A stretch of 64,000 nt of DNA, taken from the NCBI RefSeq assembly GCF_003762835.1, contig NZ_RJWA01000004.1, positions 453,888 to 517,887 on the forward strand, given 5' to 3'. Made by a program: the position numbers and the translations under genes. This document shows positions 34,037 to 43,215 of the stretch, one piece after another (positions within the stretch are counted from its first letter, which is position 1; every line of letters starts with the position of its first letter). Under the pieces are notes generated by a model. The model did no database searches and was not told the origin of the DNA. It was given only the letters and a program-made list of their open reading frames with translations. This DNA is from Micromonospora sp. HM5-17 (lineage in GTDB: Bacteria; Actinomycetota; Actinomycetes; Mycobacteriales; Micromonosporaceae).

Positions 34037-35007
34037 GCGTACACCTCGACTCGCTCGATTCCGTTCGTGGAGGTCGGCGTGGCGCGGCGGAGCGCGACCA
34101 GGACTCCGCCGGCGACAAGCGCGACGAGCAGGCCGGCCGCGGCGAGCGTGACCCCGTCCGGGCGGATCAGGGGCTGGCCGCGCAGCGCCTGCCAGGTCAC
34201 CAGGGCGACCAGGCCGGCGTAGCCGGCCGCGGCCACCAGGACCAGCCGCAGGCGTACGTCGCCGTCCCGCAGCCGGGGGAAGCGCCTGGCCAGCGCGGTG
34301 AGCGCGATCGCGAGCAGCGGTAGCGCCTGCAGGGCGTGGATCCCCACGAAGTGCGGAACCCGCAGGTCGCCGCCGGTGGTGCTCCAGCCGATCAGCGGCA
34401 GACCCGGCCCGCCGTCTGGCACTCCGACGCTGTGCGCGCCGACGATGGTGGACACGCCGACGGCCCGCTGCTCGGGGGTCGGCATCACCATGAGGTAGGC
34501 GAGGCCCATCCCGACCAACGTGATCAGCAGGCCGAGCCGCAGCGTCCAGGCGGTCGCCCGGTCGGGGATCCGCTGCATCAGCAGCAGGACGGCGAGAACG
34601 ATCGTGCCGGCGTAGAGCACCGCGACGGTCGTGGCCATCGCCGCGTAGATCGCGGTGTCGAGGGTGGTGGCGATGTTGAAGTGGCTCTGCCGGCCCCGGG
34701 CGGCCTGCATGGCGATCAGTCCGACCTCGATGAACCCGGTCACCGCGACGACGGTGCCGGCCCGCCGGGCGACCCGCCGGCCGCGCTGCATCAGCGAGAT
34801 CATCCAGGCCAGCGTCGCGACGTAGATCAGAAACGAGACCGCGAACTTGAACGGTTTGAGCCAGATCGGCGCCCCGACCAGGATCCGGTCGTCGACGACG
34901 AGCCCGACCAGGGAGACGACGCTGAGTGCCGCCATCGCGGCGGCGACGACCATGAGCGGCGGGTGCCAGCGAAAGGCTTGACGTAGCGGGACTGGGAAAT
35001 GGCTCAT
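34033..35007 (-). CDS. Polytopic membrane protein of unknown function
   Basis: 324 residues from ATG 35007. GGGAG lies only one or two bases before it, so a GTG at 35070 or a leaderless start is possible. About eight or nine membrane helices; a charged loop holds IWLKPFKFAVSF, and a His/Gly-rich segment (VPHFVGIHALQALP) recalls haem- or metal-binding helices but is not a known motif. First gene of the operon with the ABA4-like protein, kinase and regulator. The coupling of all four stops and starts argues that the membrane proteins and the two-component system work together. Confidence 0.7.
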   Translation of the reverse strand: MSHFPVPLRQAFRWHPPLMVVAAAMAALSVVSLVGLVVDDRILVGAPIWLKPFKFAVSFLIYVATLAWMISLMQRGRRVARRAGTVVAVTGFIEVGLIAMQAARGRQSHFNIATTLDTAIYAAMATTVAVLYAGTIVLAVLLLMQRIPDRATAWTLRLGLLITLVGMGLAYLMVMPTPEQRAVGVSTIVGAHSVGVPDGGPGLPLIGWSTTGGDLRVPHFVGIHALQALPLLAIALTALARRFPRLRDGDVRLRLVLVAAAGYAGLVALVTWQALRGQPLIRPDGVTLAAAGLLVALVAGGVLVALRRATPTSTNGIERVEVYA

Positions 35008-35123
35008 GCTCCCACGGTCGCGCCGGCCGTGGCCCTGACACACCCGTCCGGAGTCCCGGCCGGCGGCCACCGGGACGAGCCCTTCTCCTCCCGAGGGAGG
35101 AGCGGGGATCGGCGCACCGGAAG

Positions 35124-35138
35124 CGTGAAACTTTCACG
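35124..35138. promoter_or_regulatory. 15-bp palindromic operator candidate
   Basis: CGTGAAACTTTCACG is a perfect palindrome with 7-base arms around one central base. It sits in the 319-base gap between the divergent genes starting at 35007 and 35327, the right place for a repressor site acting on either or both. Confidence 0.5.
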
Positions 35139-35326
35139 TTGTCGGCCTCTGGTCGCACCACCATCGACCTGTGTGTCCGTCGTTCCTGACGTATCGACGG
35201 CGGAAACGTGATCGGATAGGCTCCTCGCGATATCCGAAACAGTTCCGGAAGCTCTTGCGGGCGACGCGCCGCATTTCCTGGCCGGTCTGATCTTCGGCGC
35301 ACCGTTTTCGCGTGCAGGAGGTGATC

Positions 35327-38300
35327 GTGCCCGTGGTCGAGGGTCCCACGATCGGCGTACTCACCATGTCCATCGGGTGCGACTATTTCGGCGGCATCCT
35401 GGGGGGAATCGCCCGTACCACCGCGGCGGCGGGCGGCCGGATGATCGCCATCCAGACCCTCGGTGCGGGGACCTTCGACGTCGATCCGCCCGAGCCGCCC
35501 GACTTTCGGCACCCCGTCGCGTGGGACCACATCTCCGCATTCGTGGTGATCCTCAACTCCGCCTCGCGGACGTACCTGGAGGCGATTCGGCGCGACGGCC
35601 GACCGGTCGTCATGATCAGCGGCGAGCTGCCCGGCTTCTCCTGCCCCGTGGTCCTCCCCGACAACCGCACCGGTATCCGCGAGGCCGTCCGGCATCTCGT
35701 CGCGCACGGGCACCGCGACATCGCGTTCGCCGGATTCCTCCAACCGCGCGACCTTCGCGAGCGGTACGCGGCCTACCAGGACGCACTCGTCGAATGTGGC
35801 GTCACGCCCCGGCCCGAGCTCCTGTTCGACACCGGCGACAACCGGGAGAGCGGGGGAGACCGTGCCGCCCGCGCGATGATCGCCGCCGGGCTGCCCTCCA
35901 CGGCGGTGATCGCCGGCAACGACCTCAACGCCATCGGGCTGCTGCGGACGTTCGCGGCGGCCGGGATCGACGTACCCCGGCAGCAGGCGGTCGTGGGCTT
36001 CGACGACATGGACGGCGTCGTCCACCTCACGCCGAGCCTCTCCACCGTCCGGCAGAGCTTCGCGCAACTCGGCCACCTCGCGGCGACGCTGGCGCTGCGG
36101 GCCCTGGCCGGCGCCGAGGTCGAGGCGCGGACGTACCGCGTGCCGACGTCGTTCCAACCCCGGGAGTCCTGTGGCTGCCCCGATCCCCTGACGCCGGCAA
36201 CGCCGGCGCTGGCGGGCGCGGCGGTGCCGAGCGGGTCCCCGGCTCCGGAGGTCGACTCCGCCGAGGCGCTCGTCGCCCGGTTCACCGCGCCGATGGCGCC
36301 GGAGACCGCCGACCCGCCGCGTCGGGCCGCCCTCACCCGGGCCGGCGAACTGGTCGCGCGGACGATCGAGGGCGCGGCCGACGGGCGGGACGGGCCGGCA
36401 CCGCTCGAACTCCGTCAGGCGCTGACCGCACTGCACGAGCTGCATCGACGGCACCCGGAAGAGGTCGTCCAGCTGACGCCGTACATCCGTCGGTTCGGGA
36501 CGTACCTGGCTCGGCGTGTCGCGAAACGCGACCCCGCCGCGGCCGAGCGCGTCCGGGCCAGCACCGCGTACGTCCTCGAGGTGTTGGCGCAGAGTCGGTC
36601 CCGGGCCCGGCGGGTCGAGGAGGTCGACTTCCTGGCGACCCTCAAGATGCTCTACACCGTCAGCACGAACCTGCTGCGCAGCCACGAGACGGATCCCCAG
36701 GGGCTGGCCTGGATCCAGGACACCACCGCCCGTGCCGCCTGCCTCGGCCTGTGGTCGCCCGCGGGCGGCCCCGAGCAGGGCGCCGAGCGGACGCTGGAGG
36801 TGGTGACGATGTTCGAGCGCGACCGGGGACCGCTGCCGACCCCGGCCACACCGGTGCCGCCGCGGTCCTTCCCACCCGCCGACCTCGTCGCCCGGGCGGA
36901 CCCGGACGCCGACCAGATGGTGTACGTGGCGCCGCTGACCATCGGCACGAGCGACTGGGGGATGCTCGCCCTCGTCGGTCCGATCCAGGCCGAGCTGGAG
37001 ACCGGGCGCGAGATGATGAACCAGTGGGCGGCGCTGCTGGCGATCGCCCTCGACCACGCGGCGGTGCTGAGGTCCCTGCGCGCGCAGGAGGAGCTGTTGC
37101 GCCGGGCCGCCCTCTACGACCCGCTCACCGGGCTGGCCAACCGGACCCTCTTCCTCGACCGGCTCGAGCAGGCCATCAGCGCTCACCGGCGGCACCCCGA
37201 CCGACACTACGCCGTGCTGCTGCTCGACCTGGACGGCTTCAAGTGGGTGAACGACAGCCTGGGGCACCTGGCCGGCGACCGGTTGCTGGTCCAGGTCGCC
37301 GAGCGGATCCGGGCGAGCGCCGCCGAGGCGGACGTCGCGGCCCGGTTCGGCGGGGACGAGTTCGCCGTACTGCTCCGTGACCTGCCCGGCGGGGTGGATC
37401 CGGTGGAGGTGGCGGCGCGGATCCGCACCGCGCTGGAGGTGCCGTTCCGGCTCGACGAGGAGGAGTTCGTCGTCTCGGCCAGCATCGGCATCTCGCGCAG
37501 CAGCAGCGGCTACCAGCACGCCGAGGACGTGATCCGGGACGCCGACACGGCCATGTACGCGGCGAAATGGCAGCGCAAGGGTTCACACGCCGTCTTCGAC
37601 GTCCGGATGCACGAGCGGGTCGTCGGGCGGCTGCGGACCGAGGCGGAGCTGCGCCGGGCCCTGGAGACCGGAGGGTTCGAGCTGCACTACCAGCCGATCG
37701 TCCGGCTCGACGACGGACGTCCCTGCGCGTACGAGGCACTGGTGCGCTGGCGGCACCCGGTGCGCGGGCTGGTGACGCCGGACGACTTCCTGCCCGTGGC
37801 GGAGGAGAGCGGGCTGATGCCCCCGATCGGCCGGTGGGTCCTGGCCGAGGCGTGTCGGCAGCTCGGCGCCTGGCGGCACGGTGGTCTGGCGCCGGACGGG
37901 CTGCGGATGAGCGTGAACATCTCCAACCGGCAGTTCTGGCACACCCGGCTGCTGGAGGACGTCGAGGAGTGCCTGCGGGCGGCGAGCCTGGACCCGTCGG
38001 GCCTGATCATCGAGATCACCGAGGGGGTCATCGGGCACGACCTGCCGGCGGCCCGGACGAAGCTGGCGGCGCTGCACGACCTGGGTGTCCGGCTGCACAT
38101 CGACGACTTCGGCACCGGCTACTCCTCGTTGCAGGCCCTGCACCACCTCACCATCGACGCCATCAAGATCGACAGGTCGTTCGTGGCGTCGATGGCGACC
38201 GCCGGCCGGAGCCGTGAGTTGGTCCGGTCGATCGTGGCGATGGGGATCAACCTCGGGCTGGAGCTGGTGGCGGAGGGGATCGAGACCCCGGCGCAGCGGG

Positions 38301-38440
38301 ACTGGCTTCAGCGGTACGGCTGCCACCTCGGGCAGGGCTACCTCTTCGCGGGTCCGGTCGTCGCCACGGCGGCCGAGGCGATCCTGCGCAGCGGTACGCC
38401 GCTCGGCCTGCCCCGGCTGACGGTGGGCGTCACCCGGTGA
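35327..38440 (+). CDS. LacI-type sensor / GGDEF / EAL cyclic-di-GMP protein
   Basis: 1037 residues. GTG 35327 is chosen because a perfect AGGAGG ends five bases before it; GTG codons at 35312 and 35333 are in frame. The protein opens directly with a LacI/periplasmic-binding-fold domain (about 8-285; IGVLTMSIGCDYFGGILGG, AVIAGNDLNAIGLLR, VVGFDDMDG) but has no HTH and no signal peptide. A helical linker and GAF-like region (about 300-580) lead to GGDEF at 675-679 (intact catalytic motif, no RxxD inhibitory site) and EAL at 803-805 (YEALVRW, with HIDDFGTGYSS and DAIKIDRSF). Both c-di-GMP synthesis and breakdown look possible in the cytosol, set by a small ligand, probably a sugar. Confidence 0.92.
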   Translation: MPVVEGPTIGVLTMSIGCDYFGGILGGIARTTAAAGGRMIAIQTLGAGTFDVDPPEPPDFRHPVAWDHISAFVVILNSASRTYLEAIRRDGRPVVMISGELPGFSCPVVLPDNRTGIREAVRHLVAHGHRDIAFAGFLQPRDLRERYAAYQDALVECGVTPRPELLFDTGDNRESGGDRAARAMIAAGLPSTAVIAGNDLNAIGLLRTFAAAGIDVPRQQAVVGFDDMDGVVHLTPSLSTVRQSFAQLGHLAATLALRALAGAEVEARTYRVPTSFQPRESCGCPDPLTPATPALAGAAVPSGSPAPEVDSAEALVARFTAPMAPETADPPRRAALTRAGELVARTIEGAADGRDGPAPLELRQALTALHELHRRHPEEVVQLTPYIRRFGTYLARRVAKRDPAAAERVRASTAYVLEVLAQSRSRARRVEEVDFLATLKMLYTVSTNLLRSHETDPQGLAWIQDTTARAACLGLWSPAGGPEQGAERTLEVVTMFERDRGPLPTPATPVPPRSFPPADLVARADPDADQMVYVAPLTIGTSDWGMLALVGPIQAELETGREMMNQWAALLAIALDHAAVLRSLRAQEELLRRAALYDPLTGLANRTLFLDRLEQAISAHRRHPDRHYAVLLLDLDGFKWVNDSLGHLAGDRLLVQVAERIRASAAEADVAARFGGDEFAVLLRDLPGGVDPVEVAARIRTALEVPFRLDEEEFVVSASIGISRSSSGYQHAEDVIRDADTAMYAAKWQRKGSHAVFDVRMHERVVGRLRTEAELRRALETGGFELHYQPIVRLDDGRPCAYEALVRWRHPVRGLVTPDDFLPVAEESGLMPPIGRWVLAEACRQLGAWRHGGLAPDGLRMSVNISNRQFWHTRLLEDVEECLRAASLDPSGLIIEITEGVIGHDLPAARTKLAALHDLGVRLHIDDFGTGYSSLQALHHLTIDAIKIDRSFVASMATAGRSRELVRSIVAMGINLGLELVAEGIETPAQRDWLQRYGCHLGQGYLFAGPVVATAAEAILRSGTPLGLPRLTVGVTR

Positions 38441-38487
38441 CGGGCCGCCCGTCGGGGCGGGCACCGGACCCGTCCCGACGCCGGTCG

Positions 38488-38570
38488 GCGACGTCGGAGG
38501 CGGCCGTCGATAGCGGCCGTCTCCGGCCGACGTCGAAACCGTCCGTCTCCGGCCGACGTCGGAGGCGGCC
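38488..38570. repeat. Short direct repeats after the c-di-GMP gene
   Basis: A 19-base unit CCGTCTCCGGCCGACGTCG occurs at 38517-38535 and 38543-38561. A 16-base unit GACGTCGGAGGCGGCC occurs at 38490-38505 and 38555-38570. All lie in the 219-base gap between convergent genes. Their role is unknown. Confidence 0.65.
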
Positions 38571-38659
38571 ATCTCCGCGGCCGGTCGTGTCGCCGCCCGT
38601 CCCCGGCCGACGGCACGCCGTCGCCTCCGGCCCGACGGTGTGCCGCCCCCGCGTCCCGG

Positions 38660-39271
38660 TCAGCGGCCGGCGAGGCGGCGGATGGCGGTGGCCAGGGCGG
38701 GACCGTCGAGATCGGCACCGGTGACGAGTGCCTGGATCAGCACACCGTCCAGCAGCGCGACGATGCCGCGGGCGGCCACGTCGCCGACGTGTGGCTCCAG
38801 CAGTTCGCGCAGGCCGCGTACCCAGGTCTCGGCGAGCGGGCGGAGCCGGGCGTCCCGCGCCGCGGCGAGGTAGAGCTCGTACTCGATCCGGGCGCGGTTG
38901 CGGTCGGCCAGGTAGGACTCGACGAGCCGGACCAGCGCGGCGACCGGGTCGTCGGCGGCGGCCACCTGCGCGGCCCAGTCGCGCAGGTCGGCCTGGAGGG
39001 CCTCGCTGGCCCGGCGCAGCCCGGCGGCGATCAGGTCGTCGAGGGTGGGGAAGTAGTAGGTGGTGGCGCCGAGGGGCAGGCCGGCGCGGGCGGCGACGGC
39101 ACGGTGGGTGGTCCGGCCGATACCCACCTCGGCGACGACGTCGAGCACCGCGGCGGCGAGCGCGTCCCGGCGGGCCTGCGGGTCCCGGGGGCGCGGGCTA
39201 CGCCGGCCGCCTCCGGCGCCGTTCCCCGCGCGGCCGGTGCCGCCGTCGTCTCGGCGGTGGCGGCCGGTCAA
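38660..39271 (-). CDS. TetR-family repressor, coupled to SMR pump
   Basis: 203 residues from a TTG at 39271 that overlaps the pump stop codon (TTGA). The N-terminal HTH (ALAAAVLDVVAEVGIGRTTH, LPLGATTYYFPTLDDLIAAG) is typical TetR with its YYFP signature. The C-terminal ligand domain ends at the usual length. Being second in the operon and translationally coupled, it probably represses its own transcript through the palindrome at 39607-39624, released by a pump substrate. Confidence 0.88.
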   Translation of the reverse strand: MTGRHRRDDGGTGRAGNGAGGGRRSPRPRDPQARRDALAAAVLDVVAEVGIGRTTHRAVAARAGLPLGATTYYFPTLDDLIAAGLRRASEALQADLRDWAAQVAAADDPVAALVRLVESYLADRNRARIEYELYLAAARDARLRPLAETWVRGLRELLEPHVGDVAARGIVALLDGVLIQALVTGADLDGPALATAIRRLAGR

Positions 39272-39591
39272 TGGGTCGCCCCGCCCAGGTTGAGGGTGAC
39301 GACCCCGGCCACGATCAGGCTGATCCCGACCACCTTGACCAGGGTGATCGGCTCGTGCAGGAAGGCGGCGCCGATGGCGACGATCGCGGCGGTGCCGAGG
39401 CCGGACCAGATGGCGTACGCGACGCCGACCGGCACCCCCTTGACCGCCTGGGAGAGGGCGGCGAAGGAGACCCCGTAGCCGGCGAGGCAGGCGACGGTCG
39501 GCCAGAGCCGGGAGAACCCGTCCGTGCTCTTGATCATGCTGGTGGCGAAGACCTCGGCCCCGATGGCCAAGGCCAGGTACAGGTAGGCCAC
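39268..39591 (-). CDS. Small multidrug resistance (EmrE/QacE-like) pump
   Basis: 107 residues, the exact family length, from GTG 39591 with GGAGG eight bases upstream. Four membrane helices are present; the essential Glu of helix 1 is in LALAIGAEVFATS, and the family motif WSGLGTAAIVAIG is in helix 3. SMR pumps work as antiparallel dimers that export cationic drugs or guanidinium using protons. It is the promoter-proximal gene of the pump-TetR pair. Confidence 0.92.
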   Translation of the reverse strand: MAYLYLALAIGAEVFATSMIKSTDGFSRLWPTVACLAGYGVSFAALSQAVKGVPVGVAYAIWSGLGTAAIVAIGAAFLHEPITLVKVVGISLIVAGVVTLNLGGATH

Positions 39592-39606
39592 GTGCCACAC
39601 CTCCGT

Positions 39607-39624
39607 CTTGTACAAACGTACAAG
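39607..39624. promoter_or_regulatory. Probable TetR operator
   Basis: CTTGTAC-AAAC-GTACAAG, perfect 7-base arms, 16 bases upstream of the SMR start codon and beside its ribosome-binding site. Position and symmetry fit an autoregulatory TetR site. Confidence 0.7.
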
Positions 39625-39688
39625 ATGGACTGTATCCCGTGGACGGTCGGCCACACGAGGGCGGGACGGACGGAGGTCACCGCCCCGG

Positions 39689-41848
39689 TCACCCCGTGAC
39701 CTCGGCCGGCAGGAACGGGCTCGGGGCGCCACTCCAGGAGATGTGCAGCGCCTCCCGGGCCCGGGTGCAGGCGACGAAGAGCACGCAGCGCTCCCGGAGC
39801 AGGTCGGTGGCGTGCTGGATCGGGTCGACCTCGGCCGGGGTCACCTCCTTGCCGAACGGTACGGCGCTGGCGGTCACCCCGAGCACGGCGACGCACCGGA
39901 ACTCCAGCCCCTTCATCGCGTGCATGGTGGCCAGCCGTACCCCGTCGACGTCGGCCGTCGGCTGGTCCTTGACCCGCACCGCCGGGATCCCGGCGTCGGC
40001 GAGCGCGTCGGCCACCTTCCCCAGCAGCAGGTTGAACCGGGTGCAGACGGCGATCTCGGCCGGGCGTACCCCCTGGTCGAGCCACTGGCGGACCCGGGCG
40101 ACCAGGGCCGCCACCTCGGCCTGCTCGTTCGGGTACCCGCCGACGTCCGGCCGCCGGCCCCGCAGCAACGACCGGTAGCCGACCAGGCTGTCGAGCGTCC
40201 CGTCGCCGCCGAGGTCGTCGATCCGGGAACCGTCGAGGAGCCGGGTGGACCAGGAGAGGATCTCCTCCGTACTCCGGTAGTTGATCCGCAGCCGGAAGCT
40301 GCGCCCGGCGGTGGGGATGCCGAGGGCGGACAGCGACACCCGCGAGTCGTAGATCCGCTGGTGCGGGTCGCCGGTGACGAAGAGGTCGTCCGGGCCGCGG
40401 GGCACGGCGGCGCGCAGCACCCGCCACTGCGCCGGGTGCAGGTCCTGGGCCTCGTCGACCACCACGTGGTCGAAACCGTGCCTGGCCAGGTCGGCGTCGG
40501 CGAGCAGCCGCGCCGCGTCGGCACACAGTTGCAGGTGGGTGGTGGCCCCGGCGGCGCGCAGCTCGGCCCGGAACGCCTCGACCGCGGCCCAGACGCGCTC
40601 CCGCTGCCGGCCGACGAGGGTGGTGCCGCGACCCCGCCGGACCACCTTCTGGTACGCGGCCAGGTCCTCGATCTGGTGGGCGAGCACCACGTGCCGGAAC
40701 TCCTGGGCCAGGAACTGCTCGGTCCAGGGCAGGTCGAGGCGGCGCCGCACCCGGCGCCAGAGCTGCCGTTCGTCGGCGTCGCCGAGCAGCCTCGGCACCC
40801 GCCCGGCCAGCTCGCGGACGGTCCGCACCGCGAAGGCGTTGACCGTGGTCACCTCGACCCGGTCGAGTCGTGTGGGATCGTCGTCGAGCAGCAGCGCCAG
40901 GTTCTCCCGCAGGGAGTGGGCGAGCGCCGTGGTGTAGGTGGTGAGCAGCACCCGGCAGTCGGGGGAGCGGGAGAGCAGGTGCCTGACCCGGTGCAGCGCC
41001 GCCACCGTCTTGCCGGTGCCGGGTCCGCCGGTCACCTGCACCGGCCCGTTGTACGTCGTCCGGTAGGCGACCCGGCGCTGCGACGGGTGCAGGAAGATCC
41101 GCCAGGCGGCGAACGGCTTCTCCAACATCTCGGCGAGTTCGTCGGCGCTGCTGACCAGGGCGATCCGGCTGGTGGTCCGGGCGATCGCGAGGGCCAGGCT
41201 GTCGTCGCCCGGGTCGCTGTCGTCGGCGTCGGCCGGGCGGCGTACGGCGACGATGTCCCGGTAGACCTCGTCCGGGGTGAAGCCCGCGGCGAGGTGCTCC
41301 AGCACCTCGTACTGGTCCTCGGGCAGCAGCGCGCCGAACGCCTCCAACTGCGGCCGGTCGATGATCGTCCGGACCGCGCGGAGCACCTGGTCGTCGATGC
41401 CGAGCTGGCGCAGCACGGTGTCGGAGTACCGGGCGAAGAGCAGGCTCGGCGCGGCCGCGGCGGCCTCCTCCAACGTCGGGGTGAGCTGTTCGAGCGCGAC
41501 GACGTCGCGGACCTCCAGCGCCCGGGTCGCGGTGTTGACCGTGTACAGCCGTTTCGCCGCCCACTCGTACGCCGCGTCGTGCGGGACGACGTTGAGCAGC
41601 AGGAACGTCTCGCTGCCGTCGTCGGGGGCGAGCACCACGCCACGCCAGAAGTCGTTGATCCGGATGGTCCGCATCCGCGGGTCCCGGGCGTTCTGGACCG
41701 CCTCCAGGTGCAGGCCCTTGTCGGCGTACAGCTCGGCGATGCTGAGCCGCTGGAACTTGTCCATCGCCTTGCGCACGCCGGCCCGGACCGGCTTTTCGAG
41801 CTGCTCCCAGCTTGCGAAGAAGGTGTTGGCGAGCGCGAGTTGCGGCAC
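39689..41848 (-). CDS. UvrD/Rep-type SF1 helicase with N-terminal RelE-like domain
   Basis: 719 residues from GTG 41848 (GGAGG six bases upstream). Residues about 1-115 resemble a RelE/ParE toxin fold (KGLHLEAVQNA, RTIRINDFWRGVV, FLLLNVVPHDAAYEWAAKR). The rest is a superfamily 1A helicase: Walker A GGPGTGKT at 274-281, VVVDEAQDLHP, GDPHQRIY, RINYRSTEEI and TMHAMKGLEF. SF1A enzymes unwind or strip DNA or RNA 3'-5'. The RelE-like part may bind ribosomes or RNA, or simply be a nucleic-acid-binding adaptor; its catalytic residues cannot be judged. The gene lies at the left border of the accessory island, downstream of a broken membrane-protein gene. Confidence 0.85.
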   Translation of the reverse strand: MPQLALANTFFASWEQLEKPVRAGVRKAMDKFQRLSIAELYADKGLHLEAVQNARDPRMRTIRINDFWRGVVLAPDDGSETFLLLNVVPHDAAYEWAAKRLYTVNTATRALEVRDVVALEQLTPTLEEAAAAAPSLLFARYSDTVLRQLGIDDQVLRAVRTIIDRPQLEAFGALLPEDQYEVLEHLAAGFTPDEVYRDIVAVRRPADADDSDPGDDSLALAIARTTSRIALVSSADELAEMLEKPFAAWRIFLHPSQRRVAYRTTYNGPVQVTGGPGTGKTVAALHRVRHLLSRSPDCRVLLTTYTTALAHSLRENLALLLDDDPTRLDRVEVTTVNAFAVRTVRELAGRVPRLLGDADERQLWRRVRRRLDLPWTEQFLAQEFRHVVLAHQIEDLAAYQKVVRRGRGTTLVGRQRERVWAAVEAFRAELRAAGATTHLQLCADAARLLADADLARHGFDHVVVDEAQDLHPAQWRVLRAAVPRGPDDLFVTGDPHQRIYDSRVSLSALGIPTAGRSFRLRINYRSTEEILSWSTRLLDGSRIDDLGGDGTLDSLVGYRSLLRGRRPDVGGYPNEQAEVAALVARVRQWLDQGVRPAEIAVCTRFNLLLGKVADALADAGIPAVRVKDQPTADVDGVRLATMHAMKGLEFRCVAVLGVTASAVPFGKEVTPAEVDPIQHATDLLRERCVLFVACTRAREALHISWSGAPSPFLPAEVTG

Positions 41849-41896
41849 GGCGGACCTCCGATGTGGTGGGTCGAGGTGGCGGGGTGCGACGGCTGC

Positions 41897-43130
41897 TCAG
41901 TCGATCAGTCCGCGCAGGGTATTTGCCAACGTGGCGAGTTTGTCATCCGCGCGGCGGCGCCGGTGTTTCACCCATTCCTTGCCCTCTGCCGCGATTCCTT
42001 CGAGCACGTGCAGGGTGTGGCCGAGCCCGGCGGCGTCCATCGACAGTTTCGGCGATCTTGGTGGGGTCCTCGTCCTCCTGACGGGTTTCCTGGTTGGACT
42101 CACTGACCCGGATCGAGATCGGGTCTCCGTTGACCAGCGTCAGTTCGAAGATCTGCTGTTGGGCGGCGATTCCGTCGATCCGGACGGAGGCGACCGCGTC
42201 GAAGCGGTAGTTGAGGCGTTGGGTGGTACGGCTCACGGCGTGCTCGAAGTCGAGGTCGATGTTGACCTGCCGGACCCCGTCGTCGGTGAGCAGGAAGAGC
42301 AGCAGGCGGTAGTGGCTGTACCGCCACGGACCGTGCGGGTAGCGCGCCTTCTTGCACGACGGCGCCGGTGCCTCGATGAAGGCGTGTGCGATCACCTGAC
42401 TCGGGCGCAGCCGGCACTGTCGCATCGCCTCGTCGACCAGCACCTTGCGGTCACCTTCCAACCAGGCGGCCATCTCGATGTCCGAGGGTTTGTCGGACAG
42501 CTTGTGTACCCACCGGTGGTACGCGTCCCAGCGGGCCCGGTCTTGTTCGGCCCGCTCGATGCGATCGTCGGCGACCCTGCGGTACTCGGCGACGATCCGG
42601 AACGACGAGCGGATCGCCGGCACCGCCGACGCCGCCGCGAGCAGAGACCACGTCACGCCGGGCAGGGGCGCGGCCGACACCGCGGCGGAGACGGCCCAGA
42701 GACCCGCCGCGGTGAGGGTCGCCAGCCCGCCGACGTGGAGGCCCATGGTCCGAGGCGGTACGCGCAGCTGTATCCGATACGCCGTCAACGTGTCGTGTTC
42801 CCACCGTTTGCGGACATCACCGACGAGGTATCGCACGAGCCAGGCGACTCGTTCGGCGCCGATCCGCTGTTCGCGATACAGCTCGACGATCTCGTAACGG
42901 AGACGCCACCGGATGCCCGCCGTCTGGGCCAGCCAGTACTCGCGGTCGGTCCCGCGCGGGACGTACCGGCGGAAGTAGTAGTTGAAGAGCCGGTCGATCC
43001 TGTCGGCGAAGCCGTCCTTCGGCGGATCCACCGACCGCTGACGGGGTGGGAGCAGTTCCGCGTCCTTCGCCCGCAGCCGTGCCCGTCGGTAATACCGGTC
43101 GGCTCCGCCGACCAGGAAGGCGGACAGATT
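41897..43130 (-). pseudogene. Broken membrane-protein gene (frameshifted 3', truncated 5')
   Basis: Unrecognised protein with two membrane helices (about 100 codons in from the break; GLATLTAAGLWAVSAAVSA, VTWSLLAAASAVPAIRSS), Arg-rich helices before them and a soluble domain after. Two lesions are visible. Near the 3' end an extra base in a T-run (42047-42049) moves the frame. Removing it joins ...DEDPTKIAE to LSMDAAGLGHTL...TLRGLID and carries the frame from the stop at 41943 to a natural stop at 41897. At the 5' end the coding character stops near 43130, where A/T-richer DNA begins, and no ATG or GTG start is available. Either lesion could be checked by resequencing; together they suggest a dead gene. 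Confidence 0.6.
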
Positions 43131-43215
43131 ACGTTTATGATGACCTGGACAACCTGCTTTACTACAGCAAATCCACCACTTATCGGGGCTTGGTTGGCCG
43201 ACGCGAGGGGCGAGA

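Noticed and set aside
33473..37519. A 1348-codon open frame on the minus strand
   Set aside because: Only its last 187 codons are a gene (the ABA4-like protein). The rest is the antisense shadow of the LacI-GGDEF-EAL gene, whose motifs and codon use are clear on the plus strand.
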